Source of the DNA: Lumnitzera littorea
Taxonomy: Eukaryota; Streptophyta; Magnoliopsida; Myrtales; Combretaceae
Direction: 5' to 3'
DNA length: 64,000 nucleotides
Assembly (NCBI GenBank): GCA_024138015.1
Contig: JAMXBB010000009.1
Coordinates: 43,576,464 to 43,640,463, forward strand
The position numbers and the translations under genes are program-made. Below the pieces are notes generated by a model. That model was not told where the DNA came from. It did no database searches and saw only the letters and a program-made list of their open reading frames with translations. Positions 1-12,299 of the stretch are shown piece after piece. Each line of letters begins with the position of its first letter. Position 1 is the first letter of the stretch.

Positions 1-1635
1 CATCTTAAGTTATTATTCTCTTTGGTCTAGTTTGTCTCTTTATTCATCAAGTTTGCATTTCATCTCGAAGAGAAAAGATAATGCACAAAGTGAGTTTGTG
101 AATTGAAAGTACTAAAATTTTGATCTATGGACTACATCCAATATGTCAATCTGGTTTAAGGTTCAAAACTAGAGATTTAACAAAAGAATTGCGTAAAGAC
201 TTCCTTAAAGGCATATGTGATACTAAGGATTATGTGATTTTTCCAAATCCCACTTAGATTGAGCCTTAGACTTTTGCTCATTTCTCTCTTTTTTTTTATA
301 GTGATGACAATCTTGTTCACGTCTTTCTTTTTTGCTTTATTAATTTGTATTTCTCGATAATAATTTGATTAAACCCAATTCATTTCATTCCCTTTCCAAG
401 TTGCATAGTATTAATTCAACATTTTTAGTAATTTTTGCTCCTATGGGTGATGATGTAACATGAAAAGTAGCTATGATAAGGAACATGAAAACTAAGATAT
501 GCCATGATGTTGTGATGTTAAACATGATCCAGTCTGAATGGAGATTATAATTTCATTAGGTACCATAGATCCTACCTCGATGTGTTATAAGTTTAAGGAT
601 GGTTAGATTTAATAAGTAGGAGCAATGATGAAAGTTGTGAGGGCATAAAAATAGTTTAGTAATATCTATAAATAATAGGTTAAAATGGTTGTAGGTAGAG
701 TCATTGTGGTTAATTATGGTTTAAACAATGCCGTATTGAAGTGTAGGCAATTAGGGACTTGATCAATTTTGAGGGTACACTGCCAAATCTTACATGGTTA
801 GTTTATTTAAATTCTATATATAGAGGAAGCAAAAGCTGGGGCAACTTAAGATTACTCAGAATAAGACATTGAGTATCCTCGATTATGTTCACATAAACAT
901 TAGAGGCCTCGATATGTAATATTAAGGAAGAGACTTTCATTAGTTACTTATCAATAAAGTTTTAGGTATATTCTCTACTACACAAGTAAGAAATTTTTTA
1001 GGTAAGGTGCACAAGTAAGAAATTGTTCCTCAAGTTTAATATAAGTGGACCACCAAACTATAAAGAAGGCGCAATGCCTCATATTAGATGGTGAAACAAA
1101 ATGCAACGATCTAGTGTTATGAAATTTTGAGAAGAAAACCCTATAATGATGCAATAAGAGTAAATGGGAGTAGAGTTAGAAGAATTAGGTGTTTTGGATT
1201 GTGTTTAGGGCTTATAAAGAATTTCTTAATAGATGGAATAAGTAAATCTCACCAATTGATAAACAAGTCATTACCACTAAGGTTGTAGAGTTCAAAAGTT
1301 TAAATAAGGTTGCTATCACCAGATAATTGGTATTTGTTAAGAAAATTTTGATGTTGTCGAGCTCTCTAACGAAAGTGCAAACAACTACAAAAAACATTGC
1401 ATCCACAATCAATTGCACTAATAATAATAAGCCAATCATTTGGGTGGAGCTAAGACTAATTGTACTGATGACAATACATATACAAAAAATAATGATGTAG
1501 ATGATATCACAGGTTGGCTCAAGATGAGCCCTAAAGAAACTATCATATTACAATTAGTATCATAAAATGCTCTAAAAATTATTATACTTTGCTTCTTATA
1601 GTCTCTTTTATTCTAATTCATTTAAGGTTAACTTA
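1..1635. other. Intergenic, no recognised gene
   Basis: AT-rich sequence with no open frame above background and no motif I can assign. It may be decayed transposon DNA, but no LTR ends, primer binding site or domain is visible. The longest frame is 75 codons on the minus strand, with no recognisable motif. Confidence 0.6.
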
Positions 1636-1639
1636 AAAT

Positions 1640-1795
1640 TAGGCATGATAAATGGGCGGCCCACATGCCTTTACCTCTCTACAAATTGTATGTCTGGTAT
1701 GCTCGTGTTGAGTTTAATGTGTCCACATGCCTAAGGCCCATTTATTCTCACATGCCGCCCATGTGCTACCCATTTATTCATATGCCACCGACGTA
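1640..1795. repeat. Imperfect inverted repeat, possibly a transposon end
   Basis: Around 1641-1670 the sequence has GATAAATGGGCGGCCCACAT. Around 1730-1790 it carries related blocks in opposite orientation (GGCCCATTTATT, CACATGCCGCCC, ACCCATTTATTCATATGCC). GGGCGGCCC-rich subterminal repeats beside a TAGG-type start recall ends of hAT DNA transposons. No target duplication or transposase is visible, so the class is a guess. Confidence 0.3.
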
Positions 1796-1879
1796 TCTTT
1801 AGATGGGCTTGGTAGTTTATGGCATATTTGTTATTTTGAGTTTTAGATATTTATCAATGCAAATTTTACTATTATTACA

Positions 1880-2250
1880 CATTAATACGCTAAATTAGAT
1901 AAATAATGATGTTTAAAAAATTAAATAAATAAATAAATAAATATTCCAATTTCGTAGGTAATTTACACAAGTACAATTGACACAATATAGCATGGAAAAA
2001 ATGAATAATTAAGTAAACATAATATAAATTATATTTGCAAAACATATATATGTATAGATAACATATATACGACATGCATAACATTTGCATAAAGAAAATA
2101 TACATGTATAACACGTAAGTACAAAAAACATATATATGTGTATACGTAAACATATTTATGTACATATAAAAAATATTTACTGCATATACATATCGTATAT
2201 AAATACATTATATATACATACATTCATACATTTGAGGTATAACACATGTA
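1880..2250. repeat. AT-rich low-complexity tract
   Basis: Repeated ACATATATA/TACATATA-type words in an imperfect array. Two overlapping minus-strand frames here read as Tyr/Ile/Cys-rich low-complexity peptides and are not genes. Confidence 0.7.
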
Positions 2251-3640
2251 CATTAGTACATAAGATCATATGCAGCCATTAAACCAAGCATCTCAATGCA
2301 GCTATTAGACTATTAGTTCTCATGCTTTAGCTTTAAAAGAAGCAAGCAAATTGCCTAGATAAACTAAAGTATGGGGATTACCGATAACATTGTCAATGAA
2401 ACTTTTAGTGAACTACTAATCTACCAGGTCCAACACATGATGGAAGATGAGGTGAATGTAAATGCCCTTACATACTTGGTAGCAAAATCGCATTAGATGC
2501 TAACCTCATCACTTGTTTTAAGGGCTATTTTGGTGTCTCCAGTTTCGATATTATCATTTAAATCAACTTTTAGCTCAAGTGGGCGAGTCCTCAAGCCTCA
2601 TCACCTTCTACTCAAGGTTGAAACTGTCAAAGCAACTGTGTGCCTCAAAGATTAAAAGGATGCTTAGAAGATAAGACAATAGGGCATAGAATCAATTTTT
2701 AGTCATGAAGAAGATGACAAAACCGCAAGGTCATTCGATATCGCAGAAAGGGAAAGGGAAATGAGATGAATTAACGATGAGGATGAGGATGAGGATGAGG
2801 AGGAAGGAGTATGCTAATTGGAACATATTTTATTCACTTCTAAGAGAGTTGTTTATATATTATATTGAGAATTTCAATTTTCAAGCGTGTTAGCTTACTT
2901 GCTATTAAATTAACAACTTAAACATAATTTCAACACCTTATCAAAGTACATCAAAAGATTAATTAGATTAACTTGTATAATGAAAGCAATTGTTCCAGAA
3001 TCTAGATTAAGATATCTTAAACTCTAAGATAGACAAACATGATCCTTATCAAAGCGTGTTGATGGGCATAGCATATTGATTTTTGGCTCGCGTGTCCATC
3101 TACAAATAATTTAAATTTGTGCTTATGTATTTGTAATCTCAAGTCATTTTACTTGAAAGAATTGATTGGTACTTTTAATGAATTTATATGGTTTACCTAG
3201 TTTAAATCAGTAGGATTAAATAATTTAAGTTGATTTGTTCTAACAATATAATTTATTATATTTAACCAGTTTAATTAAGATAACTAGTGTTACCCAATGG
3301 AATTAATTAATTCAAATTTTCATTGAAAATAAATCTACTTAAATAAATTAAGTGTAATAAATTATTCATTTGAATCTTACTCAAGTTACTTATTCAAATT
3401 AAAATAAGTAAATTGGTTAAATAAAATAATATAAAAAAATTACAATAATTATTATGTTTCTTTGGCTTATTTAATATATTTATTAAAAGTTAAAATTATT
3501 TACTGCTATAATTCATAAACAAATTGGAACAAATAGAACAAATAATTAATAAATTAAATAACCTGCAGAAATAAAACTACTTAAAATACTATTTTTATTT
3601 AAATTTCTCAACCAAAAAAAAAAACACTCAATACCCTACC
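2251..3640. other. Intergenic, no recognised gene
   Basis: AT-rich intergenic DNA. It holds a short GATGAG microsatellite at 2776-2803. Nothing else is supportable. Confidence 0.6.
2776..2803 (+). repeat. GATGAG microsatellite
   Basis: About four tandem GATGAG hexamers (GATGAGGATGAGG...), followed by AGGAAGGAG. Confidence 0.85.
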
Positions 3641-3818
3641 TACATGCTTTCTAGTCATGCTTGGACAATCCACCAAGCTTACTTACGTGCCTCAACCTAA
3701 GCCCACCCATGCTTGTGCCTTCAACTTTTTTCTCATACCTGTGCTTGAATAGCCCACAAAAGAAACTGAATCGTGCTTGTGCTCGCGTATCCGGCCTACT
3801 TACCATGCCTTCCTTAAA

Positions 3819-3822
<4 letters not shown>

Positions 3823-3851
<29 letters not shown>
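3823..3851 (+). repeat. (CT)n microsatellite
   Basis: About fourteen CT dinucleotides followed by a T run, about 140 bp downstream of the TMEM131-family stop codon. It may lie in that gene's 3' UTR, where it would read as (GA)n. Confidence 0.9.
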
Positions 3852-3853
<2 letters not shown>

Positions 3854-3990
3854 TTTTTTTGTGTTTTTAACTGCTATTGTTACATTTTGCAATCAATCTT
3901 CCCAAACGAGAAGAGGATTTGCAGATAAGAAAAAGTGAATAAGCATGCAAAGAAAAAAGAAGTATTTAACATCAGTTATCATTATTATTA

Positions 3991-6900
3991 TTAGTCACCT
4001 CGTTGAAAACTTACATATCCTGGTGGGGATTTTGTCAACAATGTCTGAGGACCTCTAGAAAAGAAACTATCGGAACTGTTATTAACAGCGTTGGAAATCA
4101 CAAGAGAGTCATCTTTCAACCTACTCACTAAGTTAGAGAAATGGTCTCCCCATATATCGTAAGTAAATTCTTTCTCAAATTTTGCCTTCTCAATTGATCG
4201 TATCCGCTTTTCACCATCTAACTTTGAACCAGGGGCACGAGCATGGGGAGCAATGGTAGCACTTGAGACAAGAAAAGTAGAAGAACAGAAAGGAAAAGGG
4301 CTGCGTCTTCCAACAGATGGAAAAGTAGTAGATGACAATGGCACAGGTTTCTTCGCAGATTTTCCTGAAGATTTACACTGCTCTCTAGACGGTGACACAG
4401 AGGCCTCACTTTGGTGATTGACGGGAACATCAGTAGTTGATAACTTGACTTTTGAAACGAGTTCTGGATTTTGACCTTTATCCACAAGCTGATCTGTTGA
4501 TTGAGAAAATGGTTGTTTGACCTCGGAATGTTCACCATCGGGAGAGAGACACCACATCCTTTTAGGCGTCACCGATGAGATGGGAGACAAAGGTGATGAA
4601 GGTGTTGAATTTCCACTGTGACTACTGGACACTTCGAAAAGCCCAGCTAATGCAGCACCACCACCTTTTCTCCTTCTACGCCTTTTTCCCTTTTCTTTTC
4701 CAATCCTTATTGTGAGATTGACTGGCTGGGAAACTTCTGTATCACAACCCTCAGCTGCTTCTACGTTTGACGGTGAGGAGGATGATGTCAGGCTTCTTTC
4801 TTGCTCCACATCAACCAAACCAGATTTGTCAGGAGTTCCAAGATATGCCTTTATATGTAAATCGTTTGTTCCACATCCTTGGGACGCAACATGGTTTCTA
4901 TATCCAGCAGATCCAAGTAAAGATACATTTTCACTTGGAAGACAACCTATCTTGGCTGACACAGGAAAATTTGAATCCTTTTTGTTCCACAGGACATTGG
5001 ATGATTTTTGGATGTTTTGCTTTGTAGGAATAGCATCTCCTTCTCCCTTGCAATGGCAGTTCCAGGAAATCAAAGGTATTGCTTGAGAGCAAAAATAATA
5101 TACAAGCATCACAAAGACAGCAGCAAGAACTGCTACAAACAATTTCTTTGCACACATGGAAGACACAGATTTCCTGCACAATTCAAGCATATAAGGTTGA
5201 ATCGTTGCTTTCATCGGTATAACAAGAATTCCAGAAGCCAAAGCCAGCTCAAGATCAGCATAAACCACTGCAGATGTAAAGTCACTCTCGTAATATATCA
5301 AAAGCTTAGTTGACTCCCCAGGTTCAAGTGCCAATACTGCACAGTTTTGCACCAAAAAACCTTTTGATCCACAATCCATCCCAGATATTTTAATCCTTTC
5401 CACCCCAAGGATTAGATCCCCAGTGTTCTTCACATGCAATTCTTTCGTCAAAGGCTTAAAACATTTAGAAAGAATCTTTTCCTCATCATATGTTGTGGCT
5501 GGATGAGAAAAATTGACAGAACTGGGAACTCTCAGGAAAAAGTCTATACTATGAACAGGGTCAGAATCCTCAAGCACCACAAGAGAATGTGACCCTCCAA
5601 ATCCATGCAAAGATATCCATTCCACACCAGAAAGGTTGTTCCTTATGAAAGCTGAACTTCTCCATCGACAATGATCTGATGGGTGAAAAACTATTGGCCC
5701 AAAATATGCACTAGAATAAGGATCAACATAGGCCTCTGTCTGAGCACCCTCTGCAACTGAAAACCCATAACGAAATGGTTTAGACCCTTTTCCCAGAATT
5801 GAAGTACCATATAAAATGGGTTGCACTGGCTCATCTGGCTCCCTACACTCATCAATTATTTCTCCTGAATTTAAAATCAGCTGCATTATAGCTGGATGTC
5901 CGCTTGGATTTTCAACAGCAATCCACTTCAAGCAATGGGTTCCAACCTGGACCACTGGGAAGACTACTTCATGGTCTAATACAACAGACATGTTGCTCCC
6001 AGAACCTTGTGATTTCCAATTACCCAATACCAATCCATCTAGTTCTGCTGCATTTGGAACCTGAGAAAATTGTCAAAAGAGGAAAGTTGATTGCAAGAAT
6101 ATATATAGCTCTAACTTGCTACGAGCATATAATCTCATAGTTACCAAAAGATAACACTTCCATACTTCATGGTTTTATCCATACTTGGTTCCTCTTTGTA
6201 ATACAGGAATAGGTGATAGAGAAGTATTTAATGAGTGAAGCATGCTACAATCTAGGAGCATGATTATCACAAAGGCACATGCTGGGGTAAAAGGTAGGAA
6301 ATATCACAATAAAAGAAGAGAACCCTGGATAACTATGAGAAAACAATTATTGACTGGTTGCTATGGCTGCTGAACACTCATGATTTGACCACCGGTATAT
6401 ATGAGGCATCCTAGTGTGCTTTAAGATTTCTGAGTTCAACACAACCTAGGAGCATAAATCATGCAAAAGCTCAGTAAGATACCAACGAGAAAAAACAGCA
6501 CCAAGAAATACAATTAAAAATGAACAGGAAAAACCGCAAGGATATTTCTAGAAAACAAATCATTAGCTGCTTGCCATAACTGCTGAATAATACCAAAGGT
6601 TTAACAACATAACAATGAACATATGCACCAAAGACAAGAATGTATGCTGGCTTCCTCATTTTTCCAAATTTCAAGTGCAAAGATCCTGGCCCCTGTACAA
6701 GAAATGCCCTCAAGATTTCAAAGTCCATATGCATGCATATATTTACCAAATGCACTAAAAAGTTGCCCCTATCTTTCATAGTACTTTTTGAGTACCTATT
6801 ACAACATAAACATAAATAAATAGTGAATAAAACAACAAAAAGATACATGAGATTAGCAGTAAACTCAACACAAGTCCTGCCAGAAGAATGCAGTCTTTTT

Positions 6901-9900
6901 GAATAAGTTTGGTAGCATTCATTAAAAGTTGCACATACAAAATATAGTCTACTGTTAAATAAAAATAAAGTATACAGCCTAAAGAATGCAGTATTTTATA
7001 GGATACAATGCAAATTCACTTTTTTTTGCTGCATACACACTTAATGCCTATCTTTGGAAAATGAGCATTTATATCCAAAATCTTCAAAAAAGTGCTTCCC
7101 AACTCTTGAATGGCCATCTTAATGTTTATAAAAGCAACAAAAGGATTATAGAATTGGAGAGAAAAATGAATACTTAAAATCATAGAAAAGGGAAAACCAC
7201 CTCTTCCCTTTTCTTTTTGTTCATGATTTCTGTAATACGATTAAAATTACTTCAATTTTTTAATATTTTAATCATCCAAATATGGTCATATAGGGGCCTA
7301 AAAGCACGTTTTTCAAGGCTAGAAGGTTTTGACACTCAGTTTTAATGATAGGGAGCTTAAGTGCAAACAAAGTTAATATAAGGGAGTATATTTGCAATTT
7401 ATCCTAATTTTTAAATTGGCCAATTGACATTCATCAATCTTCTTTATATTATTATCTGAACCACATAAGTCATACTTCAAGAAGAATAAGGTTAATGCCT
7501 TTCTCACCCCACACTTTAAGGATACTAGTGTGGAAATAAAACTTGCTGTTCATTCATGCATATTCCTTCCACTCTATTAAAAAGAGGGAAAAAAATAAAA
7601 TTAAAAAATTAAAGAAGAAGTTAACTTGCACCACCATAACTCTCTTAAAAAGTGAATTGGCCTCCTCAATCCGCCACAAGGGATCTAGGTCCAATTTTGA
7701 AAGTTAAGGGGTAAGTAATCATACACAAAAATGAAAGTTAAAAGAGGTAAAAGTGCACCATGCCCATACTTAAAAATTAAATTTACTGTTTTATATTTTA
7801 TAAAAACTGCATTCCAAATTCTAATACATTGAATCCTAATTTTCTATTACCTTTAAAACAAAATAAGGAGTTAAATCTGTGAATTGATATATAAAATAAA
7901 TCAATAAACAAATGAAGAAAGAAAGAAAACTAGAATATGTCTCCCAAGAAGCATGTTCTGACAAGCTCATTTTGCAATGTTTTTGCATCTCACAAAAAGA
8001 TATCACTACAACTAATAGGCACAATGGCTCCTTTACTTCCTGTAATGATTACCCTCTCCTTTTCAACAAGCATCCATTATTGCTTCAACAGACAAGCATA
8101 AGCACCTTGCAGAAAGCCAAAGAACTTTTACTAGGAATGCCTGGATAAACATTGGGGAAAGTATCACCAGACAAACAAGTTCTCCCATAACCTCATCATG
8201 ATACCATTTATTATATTAAACCCACAGATTATCCAACCTAAATTGCAACGCTCTAACACAAACATCTATGGGTACAAAACCAAAAAGGTAAAGGCCATCG
8301 TTTTCCATATTTAAACAAAATAAGCATGCATACATAACAGAGAATGTGGCCAGAACTTCCATAAAAATGACGAAAAGAAAACTACACTCATATTTCAAAG
8401 GGAGACAAATTGCATCAAATTATAAGTGCTACCGGGCCATAATCATAAAGCAGGACTGAAAAGAGTAAAAGAAACACTATATCATGTCTGTTAATGTATC
8501 CTGTTGACTGAGTTTGACATATGCACAAATACTGATTTTCATTTCACTAAAAAAATAAAGAAGGTATCACTTACCTTGGCATATGATATTGATAGCATCC
8601 TACTTGTCAAAGAATCTGTCCTTGTACTTCCAAGGTCCAGAACACGAGGTTCATGCCAGTGTCCAATGAAAGAGTTATCATATCTTGAGCAAACATGAAT
8701 AATGTCCAAGCAAGGAATCTCGATCTCACTATTTGAGTCATTTGTATTTACAAGTAATTTACATTCTCTGTTTATACCAGGCATTTCTGGAGAAGTGTCA
8801 TGAACATCATCAAAGATCTGGCAACTAACAATAGCTACAAGCGTGATACTGCCAGGAAAAAGGACCAAGCCTTTGACATACTTAACCTGAAAAACCTTCG
8901 ACTCTCCAACTTCACTTATCCCAACAAAACTCATGACATAAGCTGCCTTGTTCCTGACAGATATTGCAATGGAAGCTTCACTAAGCATCAGCCCCTCAAG
9001 AGAGACAGACAAAGGTCCACCAGAATCATCAGTAACCATATTCTCATCTACTTCAGTTTCAATTGGAATCATTATGATATCTGCTTGATCCTTTGACGAC
9101 CTAGTTAGTTGCAAGCACAAGGCACCAAAAACATTACTAGCAGAACCAAATGAAAAATCTATCTCTACAATAGTTTCGGTGCTCTTAGGACTGATTTCCC
9201 AAATTCTGTTAGGCTTCATTGCCATCAGATACGTATCGCTATGATCACTCTTCACAACGAACCAATCTTCAATGCTCAAAAGCCCAAGATCATCAGAATC
9301 CCAAGAATTTTCTAAGCTACACGTTGCATCCATAATAAGAGAAGTATTCCCAAGAGATGTAAATACCCAAAAAGATACTTCTTCCACATGGACGGTTTCA
9401 TCGAAGGGGTTCAACAAAGACATGTTCTTTCTCCACCTTCCAATAGATGAAGTGTCAAATTCAAATAAAGGCTGAATGCCATAGGACTTGATAGCAAATC
9501 CTTTAGCCTGCACCAGAAAGTCTCCAGAGCTTGTCTGCAAGATAATACTGGCCGAGGACAAACCTGACTGCTTAGGCAAGAATACAAAACATATTGAAGC
9601 CACTTCACCAGGTCCTATATATGTCTCGGTGAGATTGCAAGGAAAGAACTGTGTATCTGTGCTGAATGTATGGTAGACACGTAAAACACTGTCATTCCAG
9701 ATATTTGACACTGTTATGCCAGCAAAGGAAGGAACAAATAGTGATGTTTCTCCCCAGTCCAGAACAGGAGGGATTATCTCCACATGAGGAGGCAAAATAC
9801 CTTCAAAGGCATTCAACTTGACCAACTCGGACTCCTTCTGCCTCCTAAGACTGGCACCTTTGTGATTAACTAATCCTCTACAAGAAGAAAGCTCATTTTG

Positions 9901-11714
9901 ATTAGTTATAATCATTTGACCATTTGAAAACCCATTGATATCTTTCCTGGAGCTTAAAGAACAAGAAACAGCTCTTCCATTTGATAATTTAAACATACCA
10001 TAATCTGATGACCAACTTGAATTACTCATCCACCTGCTAACATGCCTAGGCAGTACACTTACATGTAAAGAATCCTCAATCTCAGTATCACTATGCTCTT
10101 TGTCTATTATCTTTCCTTCATAAAGAAAACCTGGTATTGTCGAAGGAAAGCAGAAGGAATCAGAACTGGCACAAACACTTGCAGCGGTTATTCGACTGTT
10201 TGAATTTCCTTTCATGTAACTGCCACTACCATCACTAGGTAAAGCATCCGTAAATCCTGAACTATAGTCATTAGCTTCAAATGATCCACATGCATCATTG
10301 CTTTCAATCTGTTCGTGATCCTCATTCATGAAGCAAGATCCACAAACAACACCACTGAAGGAGATACATGAGAGAAGTACAATTATATAGAATATCCATG
10401 CTGAATGAAATGATCCCCTGCATTAAACACCATAATATGGGACATTAATTTCATCACAAACTTTGATGTAGCTTTAAGAAACAAAAGAAAAGAAAAATAT
10501 ATACAACTTAAAAAATGAAAAGAACACAAATCATACAAGATACATGACTAGATTACAATGTTATATAATGCATGTATTAAATGAGACACTCCCCTGCATA
10601 AAACACCACAAAATGTAATTTTAATATCAAAAGCAGCATGAAACTGCATTACTGCAAGAAACAAAAACAGATTACCTTGAAAGTAAAGAACATAACTCTA
10701 CAAAATCAAAAGAACCCAACTCTTAACAGAATCTACGCTTCACCACAAAATTAAACTTACACATTGTAATCCAAAAGTAAAACAACACAAATTGAGAGAT
10801 AGGGGGAAAAAAAGAAAAAAGGGGAAACTTCTACCTTCCCCAAGTATCCAGTTAATGTGAAGAGATCAGATAAAGATCTCTTACTAGACCCAGCTTTCTT
10901 CTTGATTTTTGTAAACCAGAAAATGGGTTCTTGTAAACTTTTAGTATGCAGCTTTTTAAAGGAAAGTAGTTTTCCGATTGAGAACAAAACGACTGTTCTA
11001 CGGATCATTTCTGAGAAAATTGACAAACTCGGTAGATAAGTAAAAGATATTCTTTCCTTTCCATGATTCTTAACATGTATTAATTAAATTAAGGAGGAAA
11101 AAATTAAGAAAAACACAACATTTGATTCATTACAACGTTTCCAAACCCACTGGTCCAATCATTACTGCAATTAATATATAGGAGTTAATATTTTCATATC
11201 ATTAACATCAGTCATGTATACTCGTAATAATGAGGAGGCCTGGAAGGTATTATTATCCATAACTAGAATACAGTTAAATGAAAGCTAAGGAATTCAGCTT
11301 CTTACAAACATGGAAATCATTAATTAACCTAACACCGATGGTAAATATCATCCTACTACTCTTCTAAATCCAAACGTTAGAAACTTTCATTTAGAAAAAA
11401 ATAAAATAAATAAAAAATAAATTTTCCTTAAAACTAAAACGTCCCTCCAAAAATAGAAAGACGATATTAATAAAGACAATACCTGTCATGTAAAAACAGA
11501 CTAAGATACTACAACCCACTTTAACTTAACGAAAAATCTCAACACCCACTTAAGCAAAACCTTTAAAGAAACAATCTTTTCCAATAAAAAAAAAAGTCAC
11601 TCTGAGGAACGGCACACGTATAAAATACAATATATATACATAAATAATATTAAAAGATATCATTTATCAATGTTAAAATAGAAGAAGAACGAATGAATAC
11701 CGTCGACAGAACAT
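3991..11714 (-). CDS. TMEM131-family transmembrane protein (three exons)
   Basis: Exons on the minus strand are 11714-11701, 10417-8575 and 6060-3991, joined at GT-AG introns with matching phases: ATGTTCTGTCGACG then gtattc; gcag then GGGATC; GCCAAG then gtaagt; ctcag then GTTCCA. The sum is 3927 nt, or 1308 residues plus TAA. Residues 11-30 form a hydrophobic signal peptide or anchor. About 216-322 is the conserved PapD-like/TMEM131 N-terminal region (HVEIIPPVLDWGE onward). About 925-946 is the single membrane helix (VAVLAAVFVMLVYYF). The tail is cytosolic by topology, with an arginine cluster near 1076 followed by a Ser/Pro-rich stretch (GNSTPSSPLSPISS) and an ending like that of plant relatives. 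Animal TMEM131 helps procollagen secretion, contacting TRAPP through its tail; the plant role is little known, so ER-Golgi trafficking is inference. The start is the first ATG in the leader. No frameshift or internal stop is present. Confidence 0.93.
6061..8574 (-). other. Intron 2 of the TMEM131-family gene
   Basis: A 2514-bp phase-0 intron between a GTAAGT donor and a CTCAG acceptor. It contains no ORF with recognisable protein similarity. The middle (about 7190-7800) is AT-rich and could be an old MITE, but I cannot define terminal inverted repeats. The sense of the exon 2/exon 3 join (ISYAK then VPNA) is supported by the family pattern and the matching phase. Confidence 0.85.
10418..11700 (-). 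other. Intron 1 of the TMEM131-family gene
   Basis: A 1283-bp intron splitting codon 5 after its second base (CG then G, Arg). It follows a coding exon of only 14 nt. It is AT-rich and has no recognised insert. Confidence 0.85.
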
Positions 11715-12000
11715 GGAGTTTGGTTGTGATCGATAGGGTTTCGATGAGGGTGCTTTTAGATATGCTATGTTTTTGTGATGACAAACGGAAATGAAGAGAA
11801 AGAGAGAGAAAAAGAAAGAGAAAGCATTAGAAGAAAATTAACGTCTTCTGGTCTAGGGTTTCTGTTTCTTTTTTTTTTTTTTCCTCCTTTTCTGATTCTT
11901 CTTATTTTCTTTTGGTTTGAAAATGAATATGCTTAGAACATAAGCGGACCTGCAAGCAGCTAATGAATGACCTTGGAGAAACAATGCCACAGAAGGGAAA
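11715..12000 (-). promoter_or_regulatory. 5' leader and presumed promoter of the TMEM131-family gene
   Basis: On the minus strand, 11715-11840 is rich in CT (TTCTCTCTCTTTCTCTTC), as is usual in plant 5' leaders. It contains no ATG between 11715 and 11790. Farther upstream is a poly-purine run and an AAACCCTAG motif near 11855. No clear TATA box is visible. The transcription start is not determinable from sequence alone. Confidence 0.5.
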
Positions 12001-12299
12001 AAGAAGAGAGAGACAACGTAGAAAACAAGGTGAAAGGACTCGTAATGCCCCTCGAGTGTGGTTTATTTACAGGATACGTAATACAGAGCGGAGTTCCATG
12101 AGGCTTTACGCTTTAAGCGAACAGAGTGACAAATATATAGAAGAGAAGTCATGTTCCTTTCGCTTTTGTCGTTTAAGAGTCTTTTGGCAGTGCTGAAAAT
12201 TTGTTATATTTATTCCATTACTATGTTTTTTTTTGCTACATATCATTTTGGGGTTATTGGGGTTGCTTTTACACCATTACTGTATTTTAAGTACTTTTT

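Noticed and set aside
1890..2223. 91- and 64-codon Tyr/Ile/Cys-rich minus-strand frames
   Set aside because: Read-through of an AT-rich low-complexity tract.
4712..5313. Several 86-124-codon plus-strand frames
   Set aside because: Antisense shadows of exon 3 of the TMEM131-family gene.
7506..7520. AAAGTGTGGGG on the minus strand in intron 2
   Set aside because: No RGGA-loop hairpin precedes it and no LTR follows; probably chance.
11963..12196. 77-codon plus-strand frame upstream of the TMEM131-family gene
   Set aside because: Arg-rich, no recognisable domain, lies in the presumed promoter of the divergent gene.
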